The notes under the pieces are model-generated. The model saw only the letters and a list, made by a program, of their open reading frames with translations, did no database searches and was not told the origin of the DNA. Shown one piece after another: positions 46,050-58,290 of a stretch of DNA of 64,000 nt. This DNA comes from Sisyra terminalis. Taxonomy: Eukaryota > Arthropoda > Insecta > Neuroptera > Sisyridae. Within the stretch, counting starts at the first letter, position 1. Each line of letters begins with the position of its first letter. Made by a program: the position numbers and the translations under genes. Location: positions 60,336,630 to 60,400,629 of the forward strand of contig OY292274.1 of the NCBI GenBank assembly GCA_958496175.1. The letters run 5' to 3'.

Positions 46050-47670
46050 TTAATTTGTTAATCTATATCTACACTAATATAAAATTCATACGTCTGTCTG
46101 TACATTTCGATTTTGAACCCAATTTTAGGGTAAATATTTATTCAAGAGGCCCGTATTCCAAATTTAACATTTTTAAAATTTTTGTCTGTCTGTCTGTCTG
46201 TCTGTGTGTCCCGATTTAACTAAAGAACGGAACAACCGAATTTAATGAAATTTGGTATTAAGATACAACACAATTTCCCACAGACTATAGGCTACTTATC
46301 ATTCCAAAAAAATATTAAGGGAAGGTATTCCCTAGGGATGAAAACAGAAGTTTTTACACTAGAAAGGTGAGTTATATATCATTGGAAAGTTAATTTAAAG
46401 TTAGCAATTAATCTGTAAAAATATTTTAGTTGAACTGATTATAAGCACAGTAAATTCAACTTAAATTTTAAAAAATTACCTCTTTGAAATATAAATCTTT
46501 ATATAAATAAAACACACAGTTGATGTTAATAGCGTAATAGCTTACGTATCTAACATTCTGATACACCTAATTATAAAGACGTGGGTTTGAATCTTACAGT
46601 AAACTTTTTTTTTATTTTATTTTTTACAAAATTGTTGTAAATAGACCCTTAGAGTTGCTCAATACGGAAATATTAACGGAAAAAACTTATAGTAGTAGTA
46701 ATAATAATAGTAACAAAACTTAAAGTAAATCCGTTTTTAAAACCGTGCATACATAAAATCCTGTATTTATATATCCCCTCTGACTGATGAAATTTTAATA
46801 TTCGATGTATTCCTTTTAAGAAGTACACATCTGATAAGAATTCTTTTTTGAAAATTCCTACCCTAAAAGAGTAAAAGGGGTGACTAAGTTTGTATGAGAA
46901 AATGTAGAGTTAATCAACATTCGAAATTTTGAATTTAAGAAGTGTAATTAATAAATAAATAATTAATTTATAATAAGTTTCTGATTTTGTTATATCATTT
47001 TAACTATTGCATTTTAAATAACGTTATTTCACTTAATTAGTATGAAAGTTTAGGTAGTAGGTACTTATACCAATTACCAAAGAGGAAGTTTTTAATTTTT
47101 GTTTGCTTTTCAACAATCAAACTTTTCAAAATCTAATTTTTATGAACCAATGATTGTGACCTGGAACAATTATATAACATTAAGGGAGCAATTTTTTGTC
47201 ATATATTTCATTATCAATCAAAAAATAAAATCCTCCAAACCAACTTTTTTTCGGTGTTTAGAAAAATTTGAAAATCAATTATTGTTATTGAAAATAAATA
47301 AAATATTCGAATTTCCTTCCACACTTTCTATCTATTTCCAACAATTTTGTATGTACAACGTCAAAATGTGCGATATCGAATTGCTTTTCAGTCATGATAA
47401 CCAAAATAAAGGTCATAATTTTTTTCGTTTTACATTGTATTTTCAAATATGAATGCATATTTGTGTCGATGAAATTTGGAAAGTGTTTTTCTCATACGAT
47501 GCAGATATATAATAAGAAAGGGTTTTTTGATAATTCCTCCTCTAAAAGAGTGAAAAATGGTGGCAAAGTTTGTAAGGCATAACGTCTAATAAACAATCGA
47601 AATTTCAAATTTAATTATCAAGGTATGTTCGTTATAGACGAAACGTTTTATCGCTTAAAATAATATTTAA

Positions 47671-47678
<8 letters not shown>

Positions 47679-47748
<70 letters not shown>
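47679..47748. repeat. (TA)n microsatellite
   Basis: About 70 bp of uninterrupted TA next to the left arm of the large palindrome. Confidence 0.9.
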
Positions 47749-47752
<4 letters not shown>

Positions 47753-47754
47753 GA

Positions 47755-48185
47755 AACCCAGTTCCTCCATAATCAAGTATAACCATTGTGTATCTATGCA
47801 CTTATTATTAAAGTATTTGAATTTCAACTATATAATTAAACCATTTTCTTTCAGTTCGCCGAATTTCTCGCTATTCGATATTCGCTCATTAATGTATTTA
47901 TTTGTGATTACGTATATAGGAATTTCAGGATTACAATATGTGAAAGCCAAAAAACGTAATGCTCATTTATGAACTTAGCATTACGTTTTTTGGCTTTCAC
48001 ATATTGTAATCCTGAAATTCCTATATACGTAATCACAAATAAATACATTAATGAGCGAATATCGAATAGCGAGAAATTCGGCGAACTGAAAGAAAATGGT
48101 TTAATTATATAGTTGAAATTCAAATATTTTAATAATAAGTGCATAGATACACAATGGTTATACTTGATTATGGAGGAACTGGGTT
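47755..48185. repeat. Near-perfect palindrome, 209-bp arms, 13-bp loop
   Basis: Left arm 47755-47963 and right arm 47977-48185 are reverse complements over their whole length as far as I can read. They are separated by catttatgaactt. Each arm holds agttcctccataatcaagta, gttcgccgaatttctcgcta and ttacgttttttggctttcac or the inverse. The related copy at 31.5-32.6 kb has only one arm, so duplication-inversion happened after that copy separated. The 106-residue ORF over it is a shadow. Confidence 0.85.
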
Positions 48186-48684
48186 CCTGCATTTGAACAA
48201 ATTTTAATTTCGTCGTAGCTTTGTACATTTCAGTAGTGTAAAAGTTGAGACAATGAAATGAGATTTCTACTAATATTCTAAATATCGAGGCAAGTGTTTT
48301 GATAACTTTTTACTGTTTTAAGCCATAATTATGACTTTATTGAACTTTACGATAGTTTTTATTTATGTATAGATGGTGATTGATTTACGGATTAATTGGT
48401 TCACGGTAGGTATACGGAATAGACCATACTCTTTTTAGATATTTATGAATATTTTTTGAAAATTAATTGATCATTATATACCTACAACTATTTTATTCTA
48501 AGTAACAGTTTATTAAATGTGTCTTTTTATAGTTGACAAAATAGTTTTTTTAAGTATGATTATGTTTTTCGTAAAAGAAAAAAGAAAAATAATAATTTTC
48601 ATATGCCACTACAAATAGCAAATCTAAAAAGAAAATATAATCTACACCTACGTTACGCAGACGAAGTCGCGGGGATCAGCCAGT

Positions 48685-50472
48685 TGTCTATAAGAATTGC
48701 CTATAATTCTAATAAGACATATATTACTATCCATTAATTTATTGTGACTCGGAAATTAATAAAATACTTATCAATATTTCTTTGGTTTGTTGGACCTATT
48801 AATCCAAATTTGATCAATTGTTTCAACAATTTTAGCATAGAAAAGTTCTATCTTCATCTATTTTTCAACCATTTTTTTCCCAATGTATTCTATCCAATTA
48901 TTTTCAAATCTCAAATATTTTAAATTTAAAAAAATCACTCTTAAAATCGACCAGCTTCGGTTGAAAGTATTACTTTCCTCCTGTAGCAACAGTGTTATCC
49001 TTTATTAAAAAATCAGCTTGATCATTTTTTTTATATGCCACTAAAGTAGTACAACTTCAAAAATTGATTTTATTATGAGCTTTTCTTAAGCCTTCATTAG
49101 TGAATTTAAAAATCTACCGTTTTTTTTTTTTATTAAAAGTTTAAAACTTCTTCAAATATTTTTTACTATTCTTAAGTAATTATTAATGTGAAAATATAAT
49201 TTTGCTGTCATTTTCAATAGTAATGTTATTCTAGTCTTACTCAATTTTAAGTAAATTTTTTGACTTTTCAATTTCCCAAAATTTTCCAACAAATTGACCA
49301 TAATATGTTTTTCCCGAGTTACGCCTCCACACGCAATTACGATGACTATCTACAGGTAAACATTGGAAGCTTGGAATAAATAAAAGCTTTCATGAACTTG
49401 TTAACAACTTAATAATATGAGACAATTAAATAAATTATTTCCTTGTAACAAGCAAAGATAAAATTTATAAGAAAACATCATTAACAAAGTTCAATTAAAT
49501 TTAAATGCCATAATCCTCCAATATATTTTCTTATAAATTAATTTAATTGGCATCCAAAAAATGGGAGTTTTCTCATTCCAAAGAAAAAAATATTAAAATT
49601 AAAAATGTAATTATTTCACTCCAAACTCATTAATAAAAATTATATAAAAAATCAAAAAATGAAAATCATTAAATTTGCGCAACAGCCATAACTAGAAGGA
49701 ACAAACAATATAAAAAGCTTCAAATGCGCGAGCTTTACACATTCTCATTTAATATATTACATTAAATTAAAACAATCCATCAAAAATGTTTTTATGCAAA
49801 TATCAAAATTACAACTTCATCAAGTTGTACTTGTAGAAATGAATTCAAATAAATAATATTCGTGTGAAATTTCAATATATTTGAAAACAGCATAAAGCAT
49901 GGAATCTTCAAAGCTCACAATAATGAGAAAGCTTCATTGCTGACAATAGAAATGCCTTTCACACCAACTCCAATATTGTCGAATATGATGAAAAATTAAT
50001 GTTATGATATTAAAAGAAGTGATCGGAAAAAAATATTTTTTTAAATACTTTTTAACCCTTGGTTAACTTGGCGATGGAAATCTACCTTTGAGGCAATTAC
50101 AGTGGTTAAATTTTCCAAATCAGAAATGGGTTTAAAAGGGTTGTTTGAAATCCTAAATGCATTCCATTGTAATTTTCAGTTTAAAAATCATTTTTTTTTA
50201 CATCAATCTTTATCATAACTAAACTCTACATTTATCCTACTCTTGAAATTTTACATTGGTCTCATTATCATGAAATTGACATTTTTGAAGATTTCACAGC
50301 ATTTTGATTGATTTTTCTACTCAAATTTTCTTCTCAAAGTCTTTTTCCAATCATTGATTAAATCAATTCTTGATCGATTTTCTTTTTTTTGAATTTTATG
50401 TAATTTGCACCAGTTCAGCAATGTGTCGCTATATCATGGTGGTGATAGCAGCCAATTGATCTTTAGCAGCGT
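48685..50472. other. No recognised feature
   Basis: 48706-48790 continues the Penelope-type flank interrupted by the Helitron-like element. The rest is AT-rich, with a short match (50220-50300) to 43.01 kb. Confidence 0.45.
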
Positions 50473-50948
50473 TTAAGGGTGGATCACCGTCAGAAAAAAA
50501 AAATTTCGATTTTTTAACGATAGTTTAACACGTCTTCTTGGTACTGAACCTCTGAAATTGGCCAAACCTCCCCCCCCTCAAAGTGGGAGAGGGGGAAAGG
50601 TCCAAAAAAAGGTTTTTAAAAATTTTTTCAAAGTCGCGCCATTTTGTGAATTTTCATTTTTTTTCGGATTTTTGAAGTTCAGTACCAAGAAGACGCATTA
50701 CCAAAACCTACATTTTTTGGAAAATCATGATCCGACTTTTGGTTTCCGAGAAAACTTGTCTCCCGTTTGCCTCCTCATTTTTGAGAACCCTTTTTCAAAG
50801 CGCTGTAAAAGACGGTGGGGGGGACATATCGGGGCAAATAAAAAAAATAGTTCAAAACTTCAACTTTTACATGCCGAAGACCGTTTTTAATGGCAGCAGT
50901 TTTAAAAAGGTCATTTTTTTTTACGTTCTGACGGTGATTCACCCTTAA
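50473..50948. mobile_element. TIR/foldback element, family D
   Basis: Ends TTAA-GGGTGGATCACCGTCAG and the inverse CTGACGGTGATTCACCC-TTAA. The target could be TTAA or TA. The left part has gtcttcttggtactgaacct, ctcaaagtgggagaggggg and aaagtcgcgcc. The right part repeats gttcagtaccaagaagacg and has gttttaaaaaggtcattttt. GC-richer than its surroundings. ORFs at 50558, 50727 and 50775 lie wholly in the element and show no transposase features. Confidence 0.78.
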
Positions 50949-51050
50949 GTACCTGGAGGAGTCGAACTTCATTCCTCTGTCTTTTTTATTTTTTTTATTT
51001 GTTGATTCTTCTTGATCTTCTGGTCAACCAACTGCTATTTCTTGGAGCTC

Positions 51051-51965
51051 TTAAGGGAATTTCCACTTCAGCCTTCTTTGGTTTATAGTTTCCCCCAAGC
51101 CTAGCTCTACTGCACTGGGACAATTTTCTAGGCCGTTAAAGAAATTCCTTGTGAGTTGGATTTGAAAGTCTTTTATGTATGGGACGTTCACTTCCTGATG
51201 AATTTGGTTGTTTTTCACATACCATGGAGCTTTAGTGATCATTCCCAAGACTATTTTTTGGAACACCTGTAGGTCATTGTGATTTTTCTTTGAGGATGGA
51301 AGCCAACTGTGGAAGAATATGTGATAAGTGATCTAACGATTGATTTGTATATCATCATTGAACATTCCATACTTAGATGAGACCTTCTATTGATAAATGG
51401 TTATAGTTGGATAAGTCGAATGTTGGGTTTTCTGATTTTACTTGAAATGTGGCTTTGCCAGGTTAATTTCGAGTCCAGAAGTATGCCCAGATATTTAACA
51501 GGAGTTTTTTTCTCACTCCATAGAATTTCCATGTGATCCAGTACGATAGGCTCCAGTTAATTGGAGAAACTTCTTAGAGAGAAAATTTTGGCGATGCTTT
51601 TAGATGGATTTATAAGAATTTTCCATCTACTAAACCAGAAAGATAGGTGGTTGATACACTGCTTAATTTTCTGAACGGCCCTTTGAAGATCATTGTCCAG
51701 GTTGATGATGGCGATGTCATCCGCATACATTGAGGGTATACAGTGGTCTAGTGATGGAAGTCCGGAACATAGAGATTGAAAAGGATTGGACCCAATACTG
51801 ATCCCTGAGGTACCCCCAAGTGGATAGGTTCTTCCTCTGATAATCGTCCATTTTGATTTGGAAGCAACAGTTGCTCAAAAACGAAGAAATTATGTTATCT
51901 AGATGCTCAAGGATATGGAAGTTCTGAAGCTTTATGAGTAGACTTTGTAAACTAACAGTTGATTC
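51051..51965 (-). pseudogene. Jockey-like non-LTR reverse transcriptase, degenerate
   Basis: On the minus strand: NIISSFLSNCCFQIKMDD near the right end, then HLGVPQGSVLGPILFNLYV (about 51765-51812). SMYADDIAII comes next, with the catalytic YADD box intact at 51716-51727, then after frameshifts WKFYGVRK. The C-terminus is MITKAPWYVKNNQIHQEVNV...RRLKWKFP (51051-51266). Several stops and frameshifts remain between blocks. The APWYV-N--I--(D/E)(L/V)NVP pattern matches the other two Jockey-like fragments. Confidence 0.82.
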
Positions 51966-53341
51966 TTTTAAAAAATCAAATTTATAAATAGATTATTCGA
52001 TTTTCACGTCAAACTAGAATCAATTTAGTCACTCCATTTTAAAGAATTTTGGCCTCAAAAATTTTAAGATTTTATTGTAAATTTCCAATGAAATATTTTT
52101 ACTAAGTATTATACCAACTAAAGTTATCGGTTGTTAATTAACATTCGATCTTATTGTTCAATTCATCTTAATCAATCTTGATCTTCCGTCAATTTCCTAA
52201 GTTTTAAGTTTCAAGTTTCGGAAGGTATGAAAAGTTCGGAATTGTGCATTGACTCGTGAAATATATAACATTCATGTACAAACATATGTTCCTGTTAACT
52301 TGGGTCAGCCATTTAATACGCTTAATTACAAATTACTCCTTCATTTAAAGTCAAAAGCGACGACATCTTTGCTTTGAACCGACCCAACGCAAACAATACA
52401 ATGTCATTGAACAGTAATTCCACTTACGAGAACATTAATTTCCCATCCCAACAATTGAGTCATTGTCAGACCTTCACCTCTAAACTTCTCATATCAACAT
52501 CCACATCCAAGATAAAACAATTAATACAAAGACTTGAAATTAAAAAGATTAAAAACTCGACTATGCCACTTGCGCTTTTCCGTCATCCCCGGCACTGTTA
52601 ACTCCATAGAACGTAGTTTTTCAAATGTTAAGCACTTCTTTTACTTGGTTTTATATTCTGCTTTTGTTCTAAAGTTCAAGTGGAAAGTTTTATTTTTCCA
52701 CTCATTTTACTTACCTGCGTTTGCCTCTTTTCACATGCCTTCATTTATTTAAATGTTTTGATGAGTTCATATTTCAGTCGACATATAATGTGGAAAATAA
52801 GCATTTTACCTCAGTAGTTTAAGCCTAACTTTATTGTTGGAAAATGGTTTAATTACAAGCAAATTGGTTCAATTCAGTTTTTCATGTTGTGCGCAAAACT
52901 TAGTCTAATAAATGAGTAAAGATATTTTAACAAGAAAACATGGAGTTGAAAGCCTACAGGTATATTCAAACTTCAGTCTTAAAACCATTCAAGAAATTTA
53001 AATGAAACTTTTTGAAAATGTTTTGCATAGTTGGACTATTTATTTTGAAAATGATGTTAACTAATTCTTTCAAAAAGATAAATCACCTACTTTATACTTA
53101 ATTTGGGGTAAACTTTTTATTAATAATTAGCTGAATTTAATTTGTTAAAAAATGTTCATCTTTTGTCCAAACTAAAGTTGGCTGACAAAAGAAATTGGGC
53201 AACCATTGATTATGATAGTGGTATAAGCCCATTTTTCGTATTCAGGAGACTCAGCAACCTGTTATATGTCAATACTCAGTTATTTTACATTTATTTGATT
53301 TCCCTCCATCAAATTGGCACTATACTTTTGAAATTTAGAGA
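51966..53341. other. No recognised feature
   Basis: AT-rich to moderate composition. A good-looking minus-strand splice donor (cgcag|gtaagt, 52707-52718) is preceded by only a 10-codon open frame, so it is not the missing opsin exon. ORF 52374-52601 is unsupported. Confidence 0.45.
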
Positions 53342-53408
53342 AAATAAGAAGACAATTCAGGGTGTTTAAGATCGGTTTTTTTATTTAATATTTTTTAATA
53401 TTCAAATT

Positions 53409-53445
53409 AGCTACGTTTCGTTACGTATCGTAACTTCATCAGGCT
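53409..53445 (-). ncRNA. Hammerhead-ribozyme-like motif (left arm)
   Basis: Minus strand: AGC, CTGATGA, extra A, GTTACG-ata-CGTAAC, GAAA, CGTA, GCT. Core elements intact; identical to the right-arm motif. Confidence 0.6.
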
Positions 53446-53501
53446 TCTATAAAAAATTAAAATAATTACAAAATATGTCAGTCATACATAATATTTATAG
53501 A

Positions 53502-53538
53502 AGCCTGATGAAGTTACGATACGTAACGAAACGTAGCT
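53502..53538 (+). ncRNA. Hammerhead-ribozyme-like motif (right arm)
   Basis: AGC (53502-53504), CTGATGA (53505-53511), extra A, stem II GTTACG/CGTAAC (53513-53527), GAAA (53528-53531), CGTA, GCT (53536-53538). The expected cleavage site is after A53535. Confidence 0.62.
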
Positions 53539-53607
53539 AATTTGAATATTAAAAAATATTAAATAAAAAAAAACGATTTAAAACAATCTGTATTGTCTTC
53601 TTATTTA

Positions 53608-56600
53608 ATAAAAGCTGAGATCTGAATTTTATCATCTATTTAAAGAAAATAACTACGAAATATCTTAGTGTTGTAGTTAGTTAATGACTTTGTTGTTCGA
53701 GAGATCTGAAAAAAAAATTTCGCTTGCATATTTTCTTGGAAAACCCTATGTAGTACTAACTTGACTTTTAGAGCTTTTCTATAAATATTAAAATTTAAAA
53801 AAAAAAAAAATACGCCATTAGTTGGTGTTTTATGGCGCTTACGATTTCTGAGAGAAAAAATTTTGCCGCGTGTATACTTTCACGGAAAATGCCGTTTAAA
53901 GAAAAAGCTTAATTTAGGCCATTATCCAAATATTGAAATTTCAAGAAAGAAATAAGCCATTGATTGGTATTAATGGATAATGATAGTATTCATGGTATTC
54001 ATCTCGGAAAACACTATGCAAATAAAAAGCTCAATTTGGGTCATTGTTAAATATGGAATTTTCCCAAACTTTTTACCACCATTAATGGCTGTTTCTTTGT
54101 TCCTCGAGAGTTCTGCAATAAATAATTTTATCACTTGAATATACATATAATATTCGTCGTTTGCTTTCTTATGTTTCGGAGCTTTAATATTAGAAATATG
54201 TACAAGTAGAGCTTTTTATTTAAATGAAGTTTTCCGAGAAAATATGCAAACGATAAAATGTTTGCTTACAGAAATATTAAGCGGCAAAAAAACATCAATT
54301 TACCATTTATAGAAAAAGCTCCAAACGTAAAATTAGCGATGCTTTTTTTCCCAAATTCCAAAAATGTTTTATTTCAAGAATCGAGAGTTGATTTTTTAGA
54401 TTATTTATTTTATTTTCCTCCTAAAATGAATAATTTCTTATTATCATCTGATTTTAGTGATTTGGTATAGGTAGGAAGAAATCATAAGCTAATGATGTCT
54501 TATGAGAATTACGTATATGTCTATTTTATTTGGGAAAATATAAATTTAAAAATAGCATTGAAGTGTTTGAGGTTTGCCCTGTTGTTGAAAAATAACATTG
54601 TTATAATTGATTATTATTTTTTTCTTCCAGTATTCACAGCTTCAAAATGGTGTACAATTTTAGGTGATATCAGGACCACAAAAATAATATTACGAAATAA
54701 TAATTTTTTATACACTCCATAGGGTTAGTATGACATGAAAATTTGATTAAAATCGCCCTGATGTTTTTGTATTGCAATGAGGGTATGATGCATGATGAGC
54801 CTATAAGGATATCAGCAGATTTTACCCTATTTACTTTCATGCATCACGAATAATTGAAAACCCTGCTATATGAAGATCATAAAAAAATACATTTTCATAT
54901 TTGATACAATTTACCTATTTTTTTAATTTCTCATTATTGGAACCTCCTAATCTGTAATTTTCTTGAAACAAAAGACACTGGAATTGCACCACTTTCAAAA
55001 TAAACGGTACAATTATAGAAAATGCAAGCCGTTTACGTTAAAATATTAAATATATAGCTTTGGAATCAAATTAATCCTTTAATTACAACTGAGTTCAATA
55101 TTACGGGATGATTTCAAATAGAGCAACAAAGTTCTTCATTGTTATAACTATAAAAAAGATACAAAAAATCTTTGATTTAAAAATAAAAATTAACATTCTT
55201 TTATGTCTTATTTAGCTTCTATGTAGTGCTACGTTAATTTCTTGTATATTTGAAGTGTATTTGAATTTACTGTTGTTGTTTTTTTAGCCAAAAGATAGTT
55301 TTCATGGGATTTAAGAAATTATAAGAATACTTTAATGATAATAATAGGAAACAAGGATTACATAGGGGAAACCTGGGCAAATCGAACCATTTAAACAAAG
55401 CCAATATTTACTATTGTTTCAAAATGAGGCATTCGTCAATACTTATTTCTTGTCATAAGATTTTTCTTCTTACTTTCCGCTTTAAGTAAAAAAAATCGTT
55501 ATTAATTCTCAGATTAATAGAACAGCTTATGAAATTACCTTTGTAATTACCAATTTACTTAAGGTGTAATTATTTTGCCTTCATTGTATTATCAAAAGGT
55601 GTGTTTTTTTGATGAAATACTATATGTTTTTCTTGTATTCGGTTCGAAATCAGATAAAATTCATCAAGAACTAGGTAAATTGAACATTGTTAAAGGGGAT
55701 GAAGTTACCACCATATATTTATGAAAATTTGAGCAATCATTATGGATGTAAGCAAAAAAAAATGAATTAAATGGATGAATTCTTACCCAGAAACTGAAGA
55801 ACAAAATTATCTTATTGGAAATCCTAAGGATAACTTAGAGGGATCACATGGACTGAAACCGAAACTTTAACTATTTGGACTTAAATCATTTTCAAACTAA
55901 ACGAGTTCATTATTTTACTACCACAAATATCGGTTCTCTTCCCATAGCCTATCAAAAGTTGAGACGCCCCATTTTCCTGGACTTAAAAAATAGTACATTT
56001 GAAATTATGTTATAAATAAGTTGATATATAAATCGAATAACAAAATTTGCATTTTAATTAATACTTATTTTATCTACATAGATATATCTAATGTTATTAA
56101 TTTTTTTAGAAAATCATTGGGGAATGAAACACAATTAAATTAACGAAAATCAACTTGGATAAATTTGATTTCCAGTTGTGTTCACGTTTGAAAATGAAAT
56201 GAGGTAAATTCCCCGAAATGTTGTGAAATATTCAGTGAAATGCCCATCTAATCGTGACAAGTAATACGAAATTTTCGTTAAAATAATAAGCAGAATGAAA
56301 ATTGGATTTGATGTTACCATAAGCGGCTCAACTTCCTATCCATCTTCTATCAACTTACCGACAAATTTGATTGATAAAGACAATGTTATTTGCCAATTGA
56401 GATTTCAATGTTTGATTATTGAAATATTGAATTATTTACAGTCAAATTGATAAGATAGCCTATTATTATAAGACTTGAAAAAAAAATCAATTTTAATATT
56501 TTTTTTTTGTTGCTAAACTTCAAAAATTAGTATTAGGTCCTGAAGAAACTTTTCAACGCTATACTGAGAGTAATTTATTCACGCTATATTAAGAATTATT

Positions 56601-57200
56601 AATCATATTAATTTTTCCATTTATATACGCTAAGAAAATAGTAAATAAGTTTTGTATAAGTTAAGTAGATTGGAATAAAAGGCATGTAAATTTTTTTTTT
56701 CAAAAACCACATTCTTTGATCCATGATTTTCTTAAAAAATAAAGGATTTACCTTTACTTTTAAAAAGTCTTTACCTAATGAAAAAATCAAATAATCAATT
56801 TCAAAAAAAAATATTTTTTTTCTTGTACGATATATACGTAACTTATCAATAAAGAGTATTACAAAAATGAGAAAAAAAACAATCTTTAATTTTGAGAAAA
56901 GTTAAATTTTTAGTTCAATAATGAGTTTTACTAATTATGGACTAATAAAATTTCCACAAATTTTTTAAGTAGTGCTTTACAGGGGTTGTATAAAAAGGTT
57001 CAAGAGCTTTAATCAATAGTGGCCGAGTCGATCAAAAATACACTTCAACTTATCTTTGTAAAACGAGTTAATGATTTGTCTGATAACTCCAAAACGAGCA
57101 AAAACGTACGAAATAAGTGTAAAACCGGTTCTACACGCACAATTCCGAATAGCAACTACCGAAAAATTTAATAATAAATAAAAATAGTTAAGAAGTATTA
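53608..57200. other. No recognised gene
   Basis: Long AT-rich stretch. Only two isolated termini of the 22.13-kb MITE family are seen (54985-55005 and 55885-55905, cactttcaaaataaacg-type). ORFs at 54258, 54492 and 56608 have no domain support. Confidence 0.45.
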
Positions 57201-57359
57201 TTCGTTGCCTTGAAACTTCTTTGCCTAGCTAGTAAAGACTTGATACCGGTTATCATCCATTGGCACTCCACTCCAAAAAAAAGCACTAAAGCAAACCAGA
57301 TTCGGGTGCCTAATTTATTTTTTTTGGAATTTGGCATTAAATTCCCGAATGGTATGTAC

Positions 57360-58290
57360 AGCCAAACACAGCAGGGAGATCGAATATCATTGGACGAACC
57401 AAGCAGAAAACGTAGAGCTAGCGTTCCTACCCATAACCAAAAACATGCAGGGAGATCGAAAATTATTGGACGAACCAAGAAGAAAACGTAAAGAGAGCAC
57501 TCCCACCCATAGCCAAACACAGCAGGGTGTTCGTTATCATTGGATGGGCCAAGCAGATCTTATGGAGAAGGCGTTTCCAACAGCTGACAAACACAGCAGG
57601 GAGATCAAGAATCATTGGACAAACCATGCAGAAAACAAAGATCGAACGTTCCCACCCATAGCCAAACACAGCAGGGTAATTTAAAATCATTGGACTAGTC
57701 AAGCAGACATCATACAGAAGGCGTTTCCACCAGCCGACAAGCACAGCAGGGCGATCGAAAATCATTGGACGAACCAAGCAGAAAACGTAGAGCGAGCATT
57801 CCCACCCATACCCAAACACAGCAGGGTGATCGAAATTCATTGGACGAGCCAAGCAGACATCATAAGGAAGGCGTTTCTACCAGCCGACAAACCATTATAA
57901 GTAGGCGTTTCCACCAGCCTACAAATACAGCAGGGAGATCGAAAATCATTGGACGAACCAAGCAGAAAACGTAGAGCAGGCGTTCCCACCTACAGCCAAG
58001 CACAGCAGGGTGATCGAGAATAATTGGACGAACCAAGCAGAAAACGTACAGCGAGCCTTCCCACCCATAACCAAAACAGCAAGGTGACTGAAAATCATTG
58101 CACGAGCCAAACAGACATCATACAAAAGGCGTTTCCACCAGCTGAAAAACACAGCAGGGAGATCGAAAATCATTAGTTGAACCCAGCAGAAAACGTAAAG
58201 CAAGCCTTCCCCCCAAACACAGCAGGGTGATTGAAAATCACCGGATGAACCAAACAGAAAACGTAAAGCGACCGTTCCCACCCATAATCA
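57360..58290. repeat. Minisatellite, about 75-bp unit x 12
   Basis: Units recur at about 57371, 57448, 57522, 57597, 57672, 57747, 57822, 57931, 58005, 58077, 58153 and 58222, each with cacagcaggg-gatcgaaaatcattgg. Two unit types alternate irregularly. One continues gaaccaagcagaaaacgtag...cccacccatagccaaa; the other continues caagcagacatcatacagaa...ccaccagccgacaaa. The array is much richer in G+C than its surroundings. Because 75 is a multiple of 3 and stops are rare, ORFs of 69-129 codons appear in several frames on both strands. None has a known domain, so I do not call a protein. Confidence 0.88.

Larger units (their letters stand above)
46068..48684 (+). mobile_element. Helitron-like element, longest copy (about 2.6 kb)
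   Basis: Begins TCTACACTAATATAAAATTC with acgtctgtctgtac, and ends gcggggatcagCCAGT (CTRRT with one change). The interior has a (GTCT)n run, cccgatttaactaaagaac, the blocks shared with the 1-391, 10.0, 19.0 and 31.5 kb copies, a (TA)n run (47679-47748) and a 209-bp palindrome. ORFs (47099-47452, 47394-47582) have no Rep or helicase motif, so it is non-autonomous at best. The Helitron assignment rests on the ends only. Confidence 0.55.
53342..53607. mobile_element. Palindromic element with paired hammerhead-like motifs, copy 2
   Basis: Arms from aaataagaagacaattcagg mirror to the matching gtcttcttattt, with the centre near 53474. Same layout as 44168-44538 but a different, shorter centre (atgtcagtcatacataatat). 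One hammerhead-like motif per arm. Confidence 0.75.

Noticed and set aside
47099..47452. 117-residue ORF in the Helitron-like element
   Set aside because: No Rep or helicase motif; the corresponding segments at 1-85 and 31.9 kb are not preserved as coding.
47908..48228. 106-residue ORF
   Set aside because: Reads through the 209-bp palindrome; the protein is an artefact of the inverted repeat.
50558..50972. Overlapping ORFs on both strands at family D
   Set aside because: Wholly within the TIR element's GC-richer body; no transposase signature.
52705..52750. Minus-strand splice donor cgcag|gtaagt as the end of the missing opsin TM1 exon
   Set aside because: The phase fits, but the open frame upstream is only 10 codons after a TAA and encodes no membrane helix.
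57188..58281. Repeat proteins of 69-129 codons on both strands
   Set aside because: All come from the 75-bp tandem repeat, where several frames on both strands are open. No start context, splice signals or domain favours one.
57360..58290. CRISPR array
   Set aside because: Units are contiguous and similar throughout, without unique spacers, and the genome is eukaryotic.
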